A stretch of 41,888 nucleotides of DNA, from the NCBI RefSeq assembly GCF_000286355.1, contig NZ_AJXN01000008.1:1-41888 (forward strand), given 5' to 3'. Origin of the DNA: Kocuria atrinae C3-8 (GTDB lineage: Bacteria; Actinomycetota; Actinomycetes; Actinomycetales; Micrococcaceae). Positions 8,348-16,598 of this stretch are shown here, piece after piece. Made by a program: the position numbers and the translations under genes. The notes below the pieces were generated by a model, which saw only the letters and a program-made list of their open reading frames with translations, did no database searches and was not told where the DNA came from. Positions within the stretch are counted from its first letter, which is position 1. Every line of letters starts with the position of its first letter.

Positions 8348-8626
8348 ATGCTCACCGCAATCGTGCTGATCAAAACCACTGCCGACCGCATCCCCGAGGT
8401 GGCTCAGGAGATATCCAACATCAAGGGCATCACCGAGGTGTATTCGGTCACCGGCGATTGGGACCTCATCGCCATGGTGCGCGTACGCGAGCACGAACGA
8501 CTTGCGGACGTGATCGCCGATCAGCTCTCCAAGATCAAGGGCGTGGTGTCCACGAACACCAACATCGCTTTCCGTGCCTACAGTGAGCACGACCTGGACG
8601 CAGCGTTCTCTTTGGGCATCGACTAA
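8348..8626 (+). CDS. Stand-alone Lrp/AsnC ligand-binding (RAM) domain protein
   Basis: This 92-aa protein consists only of the RAM/ACT-like effector domain of Lrp/AsnC regulators, without the helix-turn-helix. The family pattern is visible: hydrophobic strand A-I-V-L-I-K, helix, V-Y-S-V-T-G-D-W-D-L (the G-x-x-D ligand turn), M-V-R-V, second helix and the terminal T-N-T-N-I-A-F strand. Such small proteins form oligomeric rings that can bind amino acids; the target is unknown. An AGAAAGGA site lies about 6 nt before the ATG. It is probably co-transcribed with the DUF3054 gene and converges on trpD across a hairpin terminator. Its neighbourhood with trpD and the cytochrome genes is, to my knowledge, common in Micrococcaceae. 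Confidence 0.8.
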   Translation: MLTAIVLIKTTADRIPEVAQEISNIKGITEVYSVTGDWDLIAMVRVREHERLADVIADQLSKIKGVVSTNTNIAFRAYSEHDLDAAFSLGID

Positions 8627-8651
8627 GCGATATTTTCCCCAGTACACGACG

Positions 8652-8690
8652 GACGCCGCTCCCCCGGGATCAACCCGGCCGAGCGGCGTC
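8652..8690. terminator. Bidirectional hairpin between Lrp-type gene and trpD
   Basis: GACGCCGCTC (8652-8661) pairs perfectly with GAGCGGCGTC (8681-8690). A second stem, CCGGG (8664-8668) with CCCGG (8674-8678), is nested inside. It sits between convergent stops. Downstream bases on plus are GTCGTTGGTT, not a full T-tract. Confidence 0.65.
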
Positions 8691-8716
8691 GTCGTTGGTT
8701 AAAGAAGCCTTGCGAA

Positions 8717-9773
8717 CTAGGCGGACTTCGCGAACTGGACCCACCGATCCAGGACGCCTTGAGCCGCACCGGAATCGATCGACTCGGCCGCGCGGGCAAT
8801 AGCCTTGGCGAACCGGTCGTGGAACTCGCCGTCCGCGGACTCGGCCACGGCCATCAAGCCGGCGGCCGAATTGAGCAGCACCGCGTTGCGGATGTGCCCC
8901 TGGGTGCCGCCCAGAACGTCACGAACCACGCCCGCGTTGTACTGGGCATCCTGACCGCGCAGGTCCTCGATGGTGGCGCGGGGCATGTCGAAATCGAGCG
9001 GCTCGAGCGAGTGTTCCGTGATCTGACCGTCACGGACCTCCCACACGTCCGACGGCGCCGTCACCGTGAGCTCGTCCAGCCCGTCCCCGCCGCGGAAAAC
9101 CAACGCGCGATCACCGCGATTCTGGAAGACGCCGGCCATCAAAGGCGCCAGTGCGGCGTCCGCAACGCCGATCGCGGAGGCCTTCACCTTGGCCGGATTG
9201 GTGATGGGACCCAGGAAATTGAACGCGGTGGCCACGCCCAGTGCCTTACGGGCCACAGCCGCGAAGCGCATGGACGGGTGGAAGGTCTGAGCGAACAGGA
9301 ACGTGATCCCCACGTCCGACGCCGCCTGCTCCACCTTGTCGACAGGCAGGTCCAGTTGCACTCCGAGTGCCTCCAGGACATCGGCGGAGCCGGACTTGGA
9401 CGAGGACGCCCTGTTGCCGTGCTTCACCACTCGCACCCCGGCGCCGCGCACACGAGGCGGACATGGTTGAAATATTCACGCTGGAAAGCCGGTCTCCTCC
9501 GGTACCCACGATGTCCAGGGCCGGCGCGGGAACGTTCACGGTACGGGCGTGCTCGACCATCGCATCCGCGAGACCGTTGAGCTCGGCCACCGTTTCACCC
9601 TTGGTGCGCAGTGCCATGAGGAAACCCGCGATCACGGCATCGGAAACCTCGCCGTTCATGATGGTGTCCATCGCCCAATAGGACTCGTCCCAGGTGAGAT
9701 CCTCGCCACGCGAGAGCGAGGTCAGAAGATTCGGCCAGTGCATGCTTGATTGGGAGCCAGTTGAGGTAGTCAC
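8717..9773 (-). CDS. trpD: Anthranilate phosphoribosyltransferase, frameshifted
   Basis: This enzyme transfers the phosphoribosyl group of PRPP to anthranilate in tryptophan synthesis, in the cytoplasm. The N-terminal frame has the helical domain and the PRPP loop D-I-V-G-T-G-G-D followed by V-N-I-S-T-M-S-A. The C-terminal frame continues with K-H-G-N-R-A-S-S-S-K-S-G, G-P-I-T-N-P and R-G-G-D-G-L-D-E. The frames join near 9449-9458. Restoring one C and one G gives S-A-L-V-V-R-G-A-G-V and a normal 352-aa protein. The GTG at 9773 lies six bases after TAGAGT (9780-9785), so a leaderless mRNA is predicted and no ribosome site is seen. It stands alone rather than in a trp operon, divergent from ctaE. 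Confidence 0.85.
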
Positions 9774-9779
9774 AATCTG

Positions 9780-9785
9780 ACTCTA
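9780..9785 (-). promoter_or_regulatory. -10 box for leaderless trpD mRNA
   Basis: On the minus strand TAGAGT is followed by six bases (CAGATT) and the GTG start at 9773. Confidence 0.6.
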
Positions 9786-9916
9786 CCGCCAGATTCCGGC
9801 CGTGCACGAAGCCGCCCAACCGCTCCGATTTCGGCTCCCTTATAAGAGGAGCACTGAAATAACCTGCAAGAGAACCACTTGGTTCGCGACACGGCACCGT
9901 CGGAAGGCCTCGGTGG

Positions 9917-9946
9917 TTGGTTCGGGAAGAGTTTTGGCGACATAAT
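9917..9946 (+). promoter_or_regulatory. Promoter of ctaE-qcrCAB, leaderless
   Basis: TTGGTT (9917-9922) and CATAAT (9941-9946) are spaced 18 bp apart and resemble a housekeeping sigma promoter. Six bases separate CATAAT from the GTG of ctaE at 9953, so the mRNA should begin at or next to the start codon. Confidence 0.6.
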
Positions 9947-9952
9947 GTCTCT

Positions 9953-10591
9953 GTGACAACTGCAACCCATACCCCAGCCAAACCGGCAGGCGTTAACATC
10001 AATCGCCCCAACCTCACTTCGGTGGGCACCATCGTGTGGCTCTCCTCCGAAGTGATGTTCTTCGCCGGTCTATTCGCCATGTACTTCACCCTCCGTGCAA
10101 CATCTCCGGAGCTGTGGGAAGAACGGACTGCGATGCTCAACGTCCCGTTGGCGTTGATCAACACCATCATCTTGGTGCTCAGCTCTGTGACCTGTCAGTT
10201 CGGTGTGTTCGCCGCGGAGCGTCTCCAGCCCCGCCGTACCGGCAGCATCTTCCAGTTCACCAAGTGGGGAATGACCGAATGGTTTGCCCTCACTTTCTTG
10301 ATGGGTGCCATCTTCGTCTCCGTTCAGGTGTACGAGTACGCGGTGCTGGTTTCTGAAGGTGTGACCATTGCGGCCGACGCATACGGCTCCGCCTTCTACA
10401 TCACCACCGGCTTCCACGCGATCCACGTGACCGGCGGTCTCATCGCATTCCTGTTCATCATGGGCCGCGCCTACGTTGCCAAGCGGTTCGGACACTACGA
10501 GGCCACCTCGGCCATCGTGGTCTCCTACTACTGGCACTTCGTGGACGTCGTCTGGATCGTCCTGTTCATCCTGGTCTACTTCATTCAGTAG
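9953..10591 (+). CDS. ctaE: Cytochrome c oxidase subunit III
   Basis: This 212-aa membrane subunit belongs to the aa3-type oxidase that reduces O2 to water and pumps protons. It has about five transmembrane segments, starting with [14 protein letters not shown], a signature stretch of subunit III. Later conserved pieces are F-H-A-I-H-V-T-G-G and the C-terminal Y-W-H-F-V-D-V-V-W helix. GTG at 9953 is chosen because the family starts with M-T-T-A-T-H and because CATAAT lies six bases upstream; a longer in-frame extension to 9917 would overlap the promoter. It is first in the operon ctaE-qcrC-qcrA-qcrB, the usual actinobacterial order, in which bc1 and aa3 form a supercomplex. Confidence 0.93.
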   Translation: MTTATHTPAKPAGVNINRPNLTSVGTIVWLSSEVMFFAGLFAMYFTLRATSPELWEERTAMLNVPLALINTIILVLSSVTCQFGVFAAERLQPRRTGSIFQFTKWGMTEWFALTFLMGAIFVSVQVYEYAVLVSEGVTIAADAYGSAFYITTGFHAIHVTGGLIAFLFIMGRAYVAKRFGHYEATSAIVVSYYWHFVDVVWIVLFILVYFIQ

Positions 10592-10651
10592 CCAGCAGGA
10601 ACGATTCACCCCATCCCAGTCTCCAAGTACCGAGTAAAAGGAACGTTTGAC

Positions 10652-11443
10652 GTGAAGGCACTCTCACAAAAGCGCCGCCATCCCCTGGCAGTTCTCGCAC
10701 TGCTCGTCATGGCTTTGCTTCTCACCGGTGGACTCTATGCAGTTGCCACAACCACCAACGAAGCCAAGGCCGAGACCACGACCTACTCGGCACAGGACAT
10801 TGAGGAAGGCCAGAAATTGTTCCTGGCCAACTGCTCCACCTGCCACGGCCTGAACGCCGAGGGCACCGAGGCCGGTCCCAGCCTCATCGGTGTTGGTGCA
10901 GCGTCGGTTGACTTCCAGGTCGGCACCGGCCGTATGCCCATGCAGATGCAGGGCCCCCAGGCACAGGTCAAGCCGGAACAGTTCAATGAAGAACAGACCA
11001 AGCAGCTTGCCGGCTACGTTGCCTCGCTCGGTGCTGGCCCGGCCATCCCCGAAGATGAGTACCTGGACGTCACCAAGGGCGACTCCGCCAACGGTGCCAA
11101 GGTCTTCCTGGCCAACTGCGCCATGTGCCACAACGCGGCAGGCGCCGGTGGTGCACTGACCCGCGGTAAGTTCGCTCCCTCCGTGATGGGTGTCGACGAG
11201 GCTCACATCTACGAGGCCATGCAGACCGGCCCGCAGAACATGCCCGTGTTCAACGATGCCAACATCACCCCTGAGGAAAAGCGTGACGTGATCACCTACC
11301 TCAAGGCCCTGGACAACAACACCGACCCGGGTGGATTCAACCTCGGCTCGCTTGGCCCGGTTTCCGAAGGTCTTCTGATCTGGAGCATCGGTCTGGCCGT
11401 TGTTATCGGCTTCACCGTCTGGCTCACTTCCCGCTCCGCCTGA
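10652..11443 (+). CDS. qcrC: Cytochrome bc1 complex diheme cytochrome c subunit
   Basis: This 263-aa diheme cytochrome c passes electrons from the Rieske/b part of bc1 directly to oxidase subunit II, replacing soluble cytochrome c in actinobacteria. An N-terminal membrane segment (about 13-33) is followed by two heme c domains with C61-S-T-C-H65 and C156-A-M-C-H160, and Met axial-ligand candidates (M-P-M-Q-M near 95; M-P-V-F near 197). A C-terminal membrane helix (about 239-258) anchors it. The GTG start has AAAAGGA about 8 nt upstream. It follows ctaE by 60 nt and precedes qcrA by 73 nt in the same operon. The gene is intact. Confidence 0.93.
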   Translation: MKALSQKRRHPLAVLALLVMALLLTGGLYAVATTTNEAKAETTTYSAQDIEEGQKLFLANCSTCHGLNAEGTEAGPSLIGVGAASVDFQVGTGRMPMQMQGPQAQVKPEQFNEEQTKQLAGYVASLGAGPAIPEDEYLDVTKGDSANGAKVFLANCAMCHNAAGAGGALTRGKFAPSVMGVDEAHIYEAMQTGPQNMPVFNDANITPEEKRDVITYLKALDNNTDPGGFNLGSLGPVSEGLLIWSIGLAVVIGFTVWLTSRSA

Positions 11444-11516
11444 GAGCAACTGCCGGTCACGGCCGGCAAACCTGACACAGCATTATTCAAAGCATCAAGA
11501 GAAGAATGAGGGACAC

Positions 11517-12611
11517 ATGGGCGACCATCGTGACGGCACTCCCCAGCACAGCGGGGCGGTTGTCACCTCGGACGGAGCGGCTAAGAATCAGTTCCCCGAC
11601 CCGGGACTTCCGCCGCACCGTCCTCGTGTGACAGACGTTGACCCCAAAGCTGCTAAGCGTGCCGAGCGGCAGGTAGTACTGCTGTTCATCATCTCGATCC
11701 TCGGATCAATTCTGTTCTTCGTCGCGTACTTCGGTATTCGCGTTGACGGTCCGATCTATGACGTAGTCAATACCGAGCCGACCAGCCAGCTGCGACTCCA
11801 GAACCTGCTTCTGGGTCTTGGTATCGCACTGGGCATGTTCGGTATCGGTATCGGTGTCGTGCAGTGGGCTCGTACCCTCATGCCTGACCACGAACTGGTC
11901 GAGGAGCGTCACGACGTGCGCACCGAGGACCAACGTGCTGAGGCTCAGGAAATCCTGACCACCATCTACGACGAGTCCGGCATCAAGCGCCGCCCTCTGC
12001 TGCGTAACACCCTGATCGGTGCCGCAGTGTTGGCTCCGCTCCCCTTCGTCGGTCTGCTGAAGGACCTGGGCCCCACCGACCTCAAGGTGCTGCGTCACAC
12101 CATCTGGGATGAGGGAGTCCGCCTGGTTCGTGACCCCTCCGGCACCCCGATCAAGGCATCGGATGTCACCTTGGGCTCCGCGTTCCACGTGGTCCCCGAG
12201 AATCTCTCCGAGCTGGGTCACCACGATGGCTACCTGGACCAGAAGGGCAAGGCCGTTGTGCTCCTCATGCGTCTCGACCCGGACACCGTGAACGTCTCCG
12301 CCGGTCGCGAGGACTGGAACGTGGATGGCATCTTCGCCTACTCCAAGGTCTGCACCCACGTCGGTTGCCCCATCGCACTGTACGAGCAGCACACTCACCA
12401 CCTGCTGTGCCCCTGCCACCAGTCGACCTTCGACCTCACCAACGAGTGCGAAGTGATCTTCGGCCCGGCATCGCGTCCGCTGCCCCAGCTGCCCATTACC
12501 GTTGATTCCGAGGGATACCTCGTTGCGCGTAGTGACTTCCACGAACCCGTGGGACCCACCTACTCGCAGCGCGGATTCGCAGTCCGAGAGATGCAGGGTG
12601 AGGCAAACTGA
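11517..12611 (+). CDS. qcrA: Cytochrome bc1 complex Rieske iron-sulfur subunit
   Basis: This 364-aa Rieske protein takes electrons from menaquinol oxidation and hands them to the diheme cytochrome. The long N-terminal part has about three membrane segments (near 60-80, 101-122 and 166-185), typical of actinobacterial QcrA. The 2Fe-2S cluster ligands are C279-T-H281 and C298-P-C-H301, with the surrounding G-C-P-I and H-Q-S-T-F pieces. The ATG at 11517 is chosen over an upstream in-frame ATG because GAGGGA lies five bases before it and because the upstream part overlaps qcrC. The TGA overlaps the ATG of qcrB (TGATG, 12609-12613), which couples the two genes. Confidence 0.93.
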   Translation: MGDHRDGTPQHSGAVVTSDGAAKNQFPDPGLPPHRPRVTDVDPKAAKRAERQVVLLFIISILGSILFFVAYFGIRVDGPIYDVVNTEPTSQLRLQNLLLGLGIALGMFGIGIGVVQWARTLMPDHELVEERHDVRTEDQRAEAQEILTTIYDESGIKRRPLLRNTLIGAAVLAPLPFVGLLKDLGPTDLKVLRHTIWDEGVRLVRDPSGTPIKASDVTLGSAFHVVPENLSELGHHDGYLDQKGKAVVLLMRLDPDTVNVSAGREDWNVDGIFAYSKVCTHVGCPIALYEQHTHHLLCPCHQSTFDLTNECEVIFGPASRPLPQLPITVDSEGYLVARSDFHEPVGPTYSQRGFAVREMQGEAN

Positions 12612-14274
12612 TGTCTTCTACTACTGATTACGAGTACCAGCCCCGCACACGCACCGGGCGGATCGCTAACTTCGTAGACACCCGTGCGGGTGTCTCCCCC
12701 ATGGTCAAGGAATTCGGTCGCAAGATCTTCCCTGATCACTGGACCTTCATGTTCGGTGAGGTCGCCCTCTACAGCTTCGTGATTCTGCTGCTGTCGGGTA
12801 CGTTCCTCGCCTTCTGGTTCGACCCCACCATGACCTCCCTCGAGTACCACGGCAGCTACGTGCCCATGCAGGGCGTGGAAATGTCCGGTGCTTACGCATC
12901 CACGTTGAACATCTCGTTCGACATTCGCGGCGGCCTGTTCCTGCGTCAGCTCCACCACTGGTCGGCGCTGATGTTCGTGATGGCGCTGTCGGTGCACATG
13001 CTCCGCGTGTTCTTCACCGGTGCGTTCCGCCGCCCCCGCGAGCTCAACTGGGTTGTCGGTTGCGTGCTCTTCCTCCTGGCGATCGTGGCCGGCTTCTCCG
13101 GCTACTCCCTCCCGGATGACGTTCTGTCCGGTAACGGTCTGCGCATTGCGGACGCCATGCTGAAGGCGATCCCCGTGGTCGGTACCTACATGTCGATGTT
13201 CATGTTCGGTGGCGAGTTCCCCGGTCTGGCAATTATCGGCCGTATGTACATTGCTCACGTGCTGATCATCCCCGCGCTGATCCTCATGATGATCGTGGTC
13301 CACTTGTTCATGGTTGTCGTGCACAAGCACACCCAGTACCCGGGCCCGGGTCGTACCGAGAACAACGTTGTCGGCTTCCCGGTCGGCCCCGTGTACGCGG
13401 CAAAGGCCGGTGGCTTCTTCTTCATCGTGTTCGGCATCCTGTCCACGTTGGCGGCGACCACCACCATCAACGCGGTCTGGAACTACGGTCCGTACGACCC
13501 CTCCCCGGTTCAGGCAGGTTCTCAGCCCGACTTCTACATGGGCTTCCCGGACGCGCCCTGCGCCTCATGCCCGGTGCTTGGCCCTTCTCCTGGGAGTGGA
13601 CGATCTTCGGACTCGAATTCCCCATGGCCATCCTGCTGCCGTTGCTCCCCATCGGTCTGATGTTCGTGGCGATGTTCGCTTACCCGTGGATCGAGCGTTG
13701 GGTCACCAAGGACAACCGCGTGCACAACGTGTTGGACCGCCCGCGTAACGCCCCGTTCCGTACCGCTATCGGTGCAGCCGCCGTGACGTTCTACGCAGTG
13801 CAGATGATGGCGGCATCCTCCGACCTCATCGCCACGCACTTCCACGTTGGCCTGAACGACGTCACGTACTGGCTGCGTGCCTCGTACTTCCTCGGCCCGA
13901 TCCTCGCGTTCATCATCACCCGCCGCATGTGCCTGGCGCTGCAGCGAAAGGACCGCGAGATCGTCCTGCACGGTCGCGAGTCCGGCCGCATCCAGGCCCT
14001 GCCGCACGGCGAGTTCGTGGAAGTTCACGAGCCCCTGGACGAGTACAAGCGCTACCGTCTGGTCGACTTCGAGGACTACCAGGTGCAGCCGGCCCGCGCT
14101 AACGCGAAGGGCAAGGTCACCGGCATGGAGAAGCTCCGTGGTCGCTTGAGCCGCTGGTACTTCGAAGACCGCGTCGCCCCCGTGACTCCTCAGGAGCTCG
14201 AGGCCGCACACGGTCACCACGACGACCACGAGTCCGTCGGAGCCGGATCCAGCAAGGCTCAGCTCGATAAGTAA
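12611..14274 (+). CDS. qcrB: Cytochrome bc1 complex cytochrome b subunit, frameshifted
   Basis: This membrane subunit binds two b hemes and the menaquinol sites. The first frame runs to about 13553 and includes the heme-ligand helices with H-H-W-S-A-L and V-H-M-L-R, then H-V-L-I-I-P and V-H-L-F-M. The second frame resumes with R-L-M-P-G-A-W-P-F-S and carries the C-terminal helices and the long cytoplasmic tail seen in actinobacteria. One missing G at 13553 (restoring a GGCGCC) gives G-F-P-D-G-A-L-R-L-M-P and a normal 554-aa protein. QcrB is needed for the main respiratory branch, so a sequencing error is more likely than decay. It is last in the ctaE-qcrCAB operon and ends before a strong hairpin. 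Confidence 0.9.
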
Positions 14275-14298
14275 TCGGTTGACCTGCTAGATCGTCCA

Positions 14299-14334
14299 GA
14301 AGATGCCCCCGAGGTTCTCCTCGGGGGCATCTTC
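14299..14334 (+). terminator. Terminator of ctaE-qcrCAB
   Basis: A perfect 16-bp stem (14299-14314 with 14319-14334) and 4-nt loop are followed by GTATCTTT. It lies between convergent genes and may serve both directions, but the T-rich side favours the plus strand. Confidence 0.8.
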
Positions 14335-14340
14335 GTATCT

Positions 14341-15000
14341 TTACTCCCCTACCCGGCGTGTGAATGTCATATGAATGACTCCCGATCCGGAGACGACAGA
14401 CTCCACGTGGAACCGGTCCTCAAGTCCTTCCAGACCGTCCCAGAGCCGTTCCCCGCGTCCCAGCAGTATCGGAACCACCACGATGTGCATTTGGTCGATC
14501 AGATCGGCTTGGAGAAACTCTCGGACTGTCGTGGTGCCTCCACCGATCCGGACATCTTTACCTTCCGCCAGTTGCCGAGCCCGTCGCAACGCTTCCTGCG
14601 GATCCGCATGGACGAAATAGAACGTGGTACCACCGTCCATCTCGAGTGGGAGCCGCTGATAGTGAGTCAGAACCACTACGGGTGTGTGAAATGGCGGATT
14701 GTCTCCCCACCACCCGCGCCATTCCTCGTTCTCCCATGGACCTCTGGATGGGGCGAACTTGTTCCGCCCCATAATCTCCACGCCGATGTCGTCGGCCCAG
14801 TTGCTGGCAAAGGCGTCGTCCACACCCACAGACAGCTCCTGGCTGCCGTGGAATCCCATACGTTGAAACGTACGAGTGGGCAGAGCCCAACGCAGCAGAC
14901 GCTCCCCTGCATGACCGAAGGGAGCCTCCAGAGACTGACCTTCACCTACTCCGAATCCATCGAGTGAGATGGAGAAATTATGAACTCTGACGCGTGACAT
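14341..15000 (-). CDS. Dihydrofolate reductase / RibD C-terminal domain family protein
   Basis: This 219-aa protein has the DHFR-like RibD_C fold: V-H-N-F-S-I-S-L-D-G at the start, G-R-N-K-F near residue 85, V-V-V-L-T-H as the central strand, D-V-R-I-G-G-G-T-T-T (the nucleotide-binding glycine turn) near 160, and a C-terminal H-I-V-V-V-P-I-L-L-G-R-G. Members are small NADPH-dependent reductases of unknown substrate and are not usually the folate enzyme. The ATG at 15000 is chosen because the protein family starts M-S-x-V-R-V and because AGGAGG lies directly upstream, though inside a 6-bp hairpin. The gene sits between the convergent respiratory arms and is monocistronic or co-transcribed with the deacetylase-like gene upstream. 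Confidence 0.75.
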   Translation of the reverse strand: MSRVRVHNFSISLDGFGVGEGQSLEAPFGHAGERLLRWALPTRTFQRMGFHGSQELSVGVDDAFASNWADDIGVEIMGRNKFAPSRGPWENEEWRGWWGDNPPFHTPVVVLTHYQRLPLEMDGGTTFYFVHADPQEALRRARQLAEGKDVRIGGGTTTVREFLQADLIDQMHIVVVPILLGRGERLWDGLEGLEDRFHVESVVSGSGVIHMTFTRRVGE

Positions 15001-15016
15001 ACGACCTCCTGGTCGT
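15001..15016 (-). promoter_or_regulatory. Hairpin containing the Shine-Dalgarno of the RibD_C-type gene
   Basis: On the minus strand ACGACC-AGGA-GGTCGT ends directly at the ATG (15000). The 6-bp stem holds half of the AGGAGG site and the loop holds the rest. This is the same layout as at 7637-7654. Confidence 0.5.
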
Positions 15017-15125
15017 TGGGCCACGATCGATGGAGTGTGGTCGTAGCCGAAGTGAGTTCGGCCGTGTTGGCCGCCAGGCTGCTTAAGGGCTGAGCCAGTG
15101 ACGCGTGTTCGCCTTGGCGCCGATG

Positions 15126-16031
15126 CTAGTCCTGTTCCGATTCAGCCGGAAGGACCTCCGAAAGCCGAGCAAAGCTCATCCCGCGCTCTCGAAGGATGGG
15201 AAGCGCAGCTGCGACGCCCGCAGCGGTGCCACTCGAAGGACGGTTGGAGTGCGCGAGAAGAATGTCCCCTGCTTCCATGCCCACCAGGCGATCCGTGACC
15301 GCAGCCGCGTCAAGGGTGCCACCGTCATCACCATTACGATTGAAATTCACGACCAGCAGCCCCAGGGACCGAGTGATCTCGGCCGCGACATCATCCAGGT
15401 GTGCGGTCCCCGATCGGAAGTATGCGGGTCTGGTACCCGTGAACTCCTCAATCAGCTCTTGTGCGCCCATGATCTCGTCGTACACGGCTCCCGCGTCTGA
15501 GGTACCCGCAATCCCGTAGGCCGATGCACCAGACACAGATAGCGGCTGATGGACGGTCCCGTGATTCGCAATCTCGAAGAGCGGATCGGCCGCCAGTTGC
15601 TCTGTGAAGGCCGGGTTAGCCTGCACCCATCTGCCGGCCAAAAAGAACGTGGCCGCAGTTCCAGTGTCGCGTAGTGCGCTTACCAGGGCCTCATCCAAGG
15701 AGTCGCCTCCGGGACCGCCGCAGCAATCGAACGTCAATGCAATGGGATTCGTCCCCGCCGGTAAAGACATGGCCACCCCGGGCACGTCGATCCCCCAGGC
15801 ACTCGGTTGCCGAGAACCGAACTCGGTCACGACTTGCTCCCGCGACAGAGGAGAAGAAGTCGATGAAGGTGAAGAAGCCTCAGCTTCCGTACTTGTACCA
15901 GTGGGAACCGCAGTAGATTCCTGTGGGGTTTCAGAACGTGTGGCGCACCCGGTGACGGTGACCGCCCCTATACCCACGGCCGCGGTCATCAGGGAACGTC
16001 TGGTCAACTGGGCTGCACTTGTCCTGTCCAC
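15126..16031 (-). CDS. Polysaccharide deacetylase-like lipoprotein (NodB domain)
   Basis: This exported lipoprotein of about 301 aa has a twin-arginine-like R-R-S-L-M, a hydrophobic segment and the lipobox V-T-G-C, then a Ser/Thr/Glu-rich linker of about 40 residues. The NodB-type domain follows: L-T-F-D-C-C-G-G (motif 1), N-H-G-T-V-H (motif 2, both zinc-type His present), Y-F-R-S-G-T-A-H (motif 3) and I-L-L-A-H-S-N (motif 5). The second Asp of the usual T-F-D-D-G is replaced by Cys. The expected role is de-N- or O-acetylation of wall or surface glycan, but the changed motif makes this uncertain. GTG at 16031 is chosen over ATG at 16058 because TAGAGT (16039-16044) lies seven bases upstream, predicting a leaderless mRNA. 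Confidence 0.72.
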   Translation of the reverse strand: MDRTSAAQLTRRSLMTAAVGIGAVTVTGCATRSETPQESTAVPTGTSTEAEASSPSSTSSPLSREQVVTEFGSRQPSAWGIDVPGVAMSLPAGTNPIALTFDCCGGPGGDSLDEALVSALRDTGTAATFFLAGRWVQANPAFTEQLAADPLFEIANHGTVHQPLSVSGASAYGIAGTSDAGAVYDEIMGAQELIEEFTGTRPAYFRSGTAHLDDVAAEITRSLGLLVVNFNRNGDDGGTLDAAAVTDRLVGMEAGDILLAHSNRPSSGTAAGVAAALPILRERGMSFARLSEVLPAESEQD

Positions 16032-16038
16032 GAGACCA

Positions 16039-16044
16039 ACTCTA
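16039..16044 (-). promoter_or_regulatory. -10 box for leaderless deacetylase-like gene
   Basis: On the minus strand TAGAGT is followed by seven bases and the GTG at 16031. The same hexamer precedes trpD. Confidence 0.5.
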
Positions 16045-16141
16045 TCCAGACCGTGCACTCACAGACAGGTCAGCGGCACTGCGGCGGGTAATGGCCGGAC
16101 ATTACGTCGAATGGGGCATCGCGTGATCCCCAGGGGGCACA

Positions 16142-16175
16142 AAGAAGCCTCCCCGTTGCCGGGGAGGGCTTCTTC
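16142..16175 (-). terminator. Terminator of ctaCDF
   Basis: On the minus strand a stem of about 12 bp with one bulged base (GAAGCCCTCCCCG with CGGGGAGGCTTC) and loop GCAA is followed by TTTGTG. It begins about 20 nt after the ctaF stop. Confidence 0.75.
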
Positions 16176-16193
16176 AGTGATAGAACGCCTACA

Positions 16194-16598
16194 TCAGTGG
16201 GCGTGATCTCCGCGCGAGTGCTCGAAGATGAGTCCGAACAAGCCGAGGATCACAACCGGGACCGAGAGTCCGATGATCCACCAGCCAACGGCCAGGGCCA
16301 GCACGAAGATCGCGCAACCCATGCCCAGCAGCAGCGGCCACCAGCTCCACGGAGAGAAGGCCCCGTAGTCACCGGACATCTCCACGATCTCGCCGTCCTC
16401 ACGGTCCTCCGGGAGCATGGCACCGGTGGAACGATCCACGAGCCAGAGGTACACCGCGAGCATGAAGCTCATGGCTGCCACGGCCAGCAACGCGGGGAAG
16501 CCCGCCAGTTCCTGGAAACCGGTGAGGTAGCCGTAGACCATTCCCACGACTGCGCAGAAGACACCCAGAAGAATGAAGGTTTTGATAGTGGTTTTCAT
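16194..16598 (-). CDS. ctaF: Cytochrome c oxidase subunit IV (actinobacterial CtaF)
   Basis: This 134-aa membrane protein has two N-terminal helices (about 7-27 and 34-53), a charged loop with [10 protein letters not shown], a W-S-W-W-P-L-L-L motif and two C-terminal helices, ending in a His-rich tail. This is the small fourth subunit found in actinobacterial aa3 oxidases. The ATG at 16598 overlaps the TGA of ctaD (ATGA, 16595-16598), which fixes both the ctaF start and the true ctaD end; upstream in-frame sequence is the frameshifted ctaD tail. The hairpin at 16142-16175 ends the operon. Confidence 0.9.
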   Translation of the reverse strand: MKTTIKTFILLGVFCAVVGMVYGYLTGFQELAGFPALLAVAAMSFMLAVYLWLVDRSTGAMLPEDREDGEIVEMSGDYGAFSPWSWWPLLLGMGCAIFVLALAVGWWIIGLSVPVVILGLFGLIFEHSRGDHAH

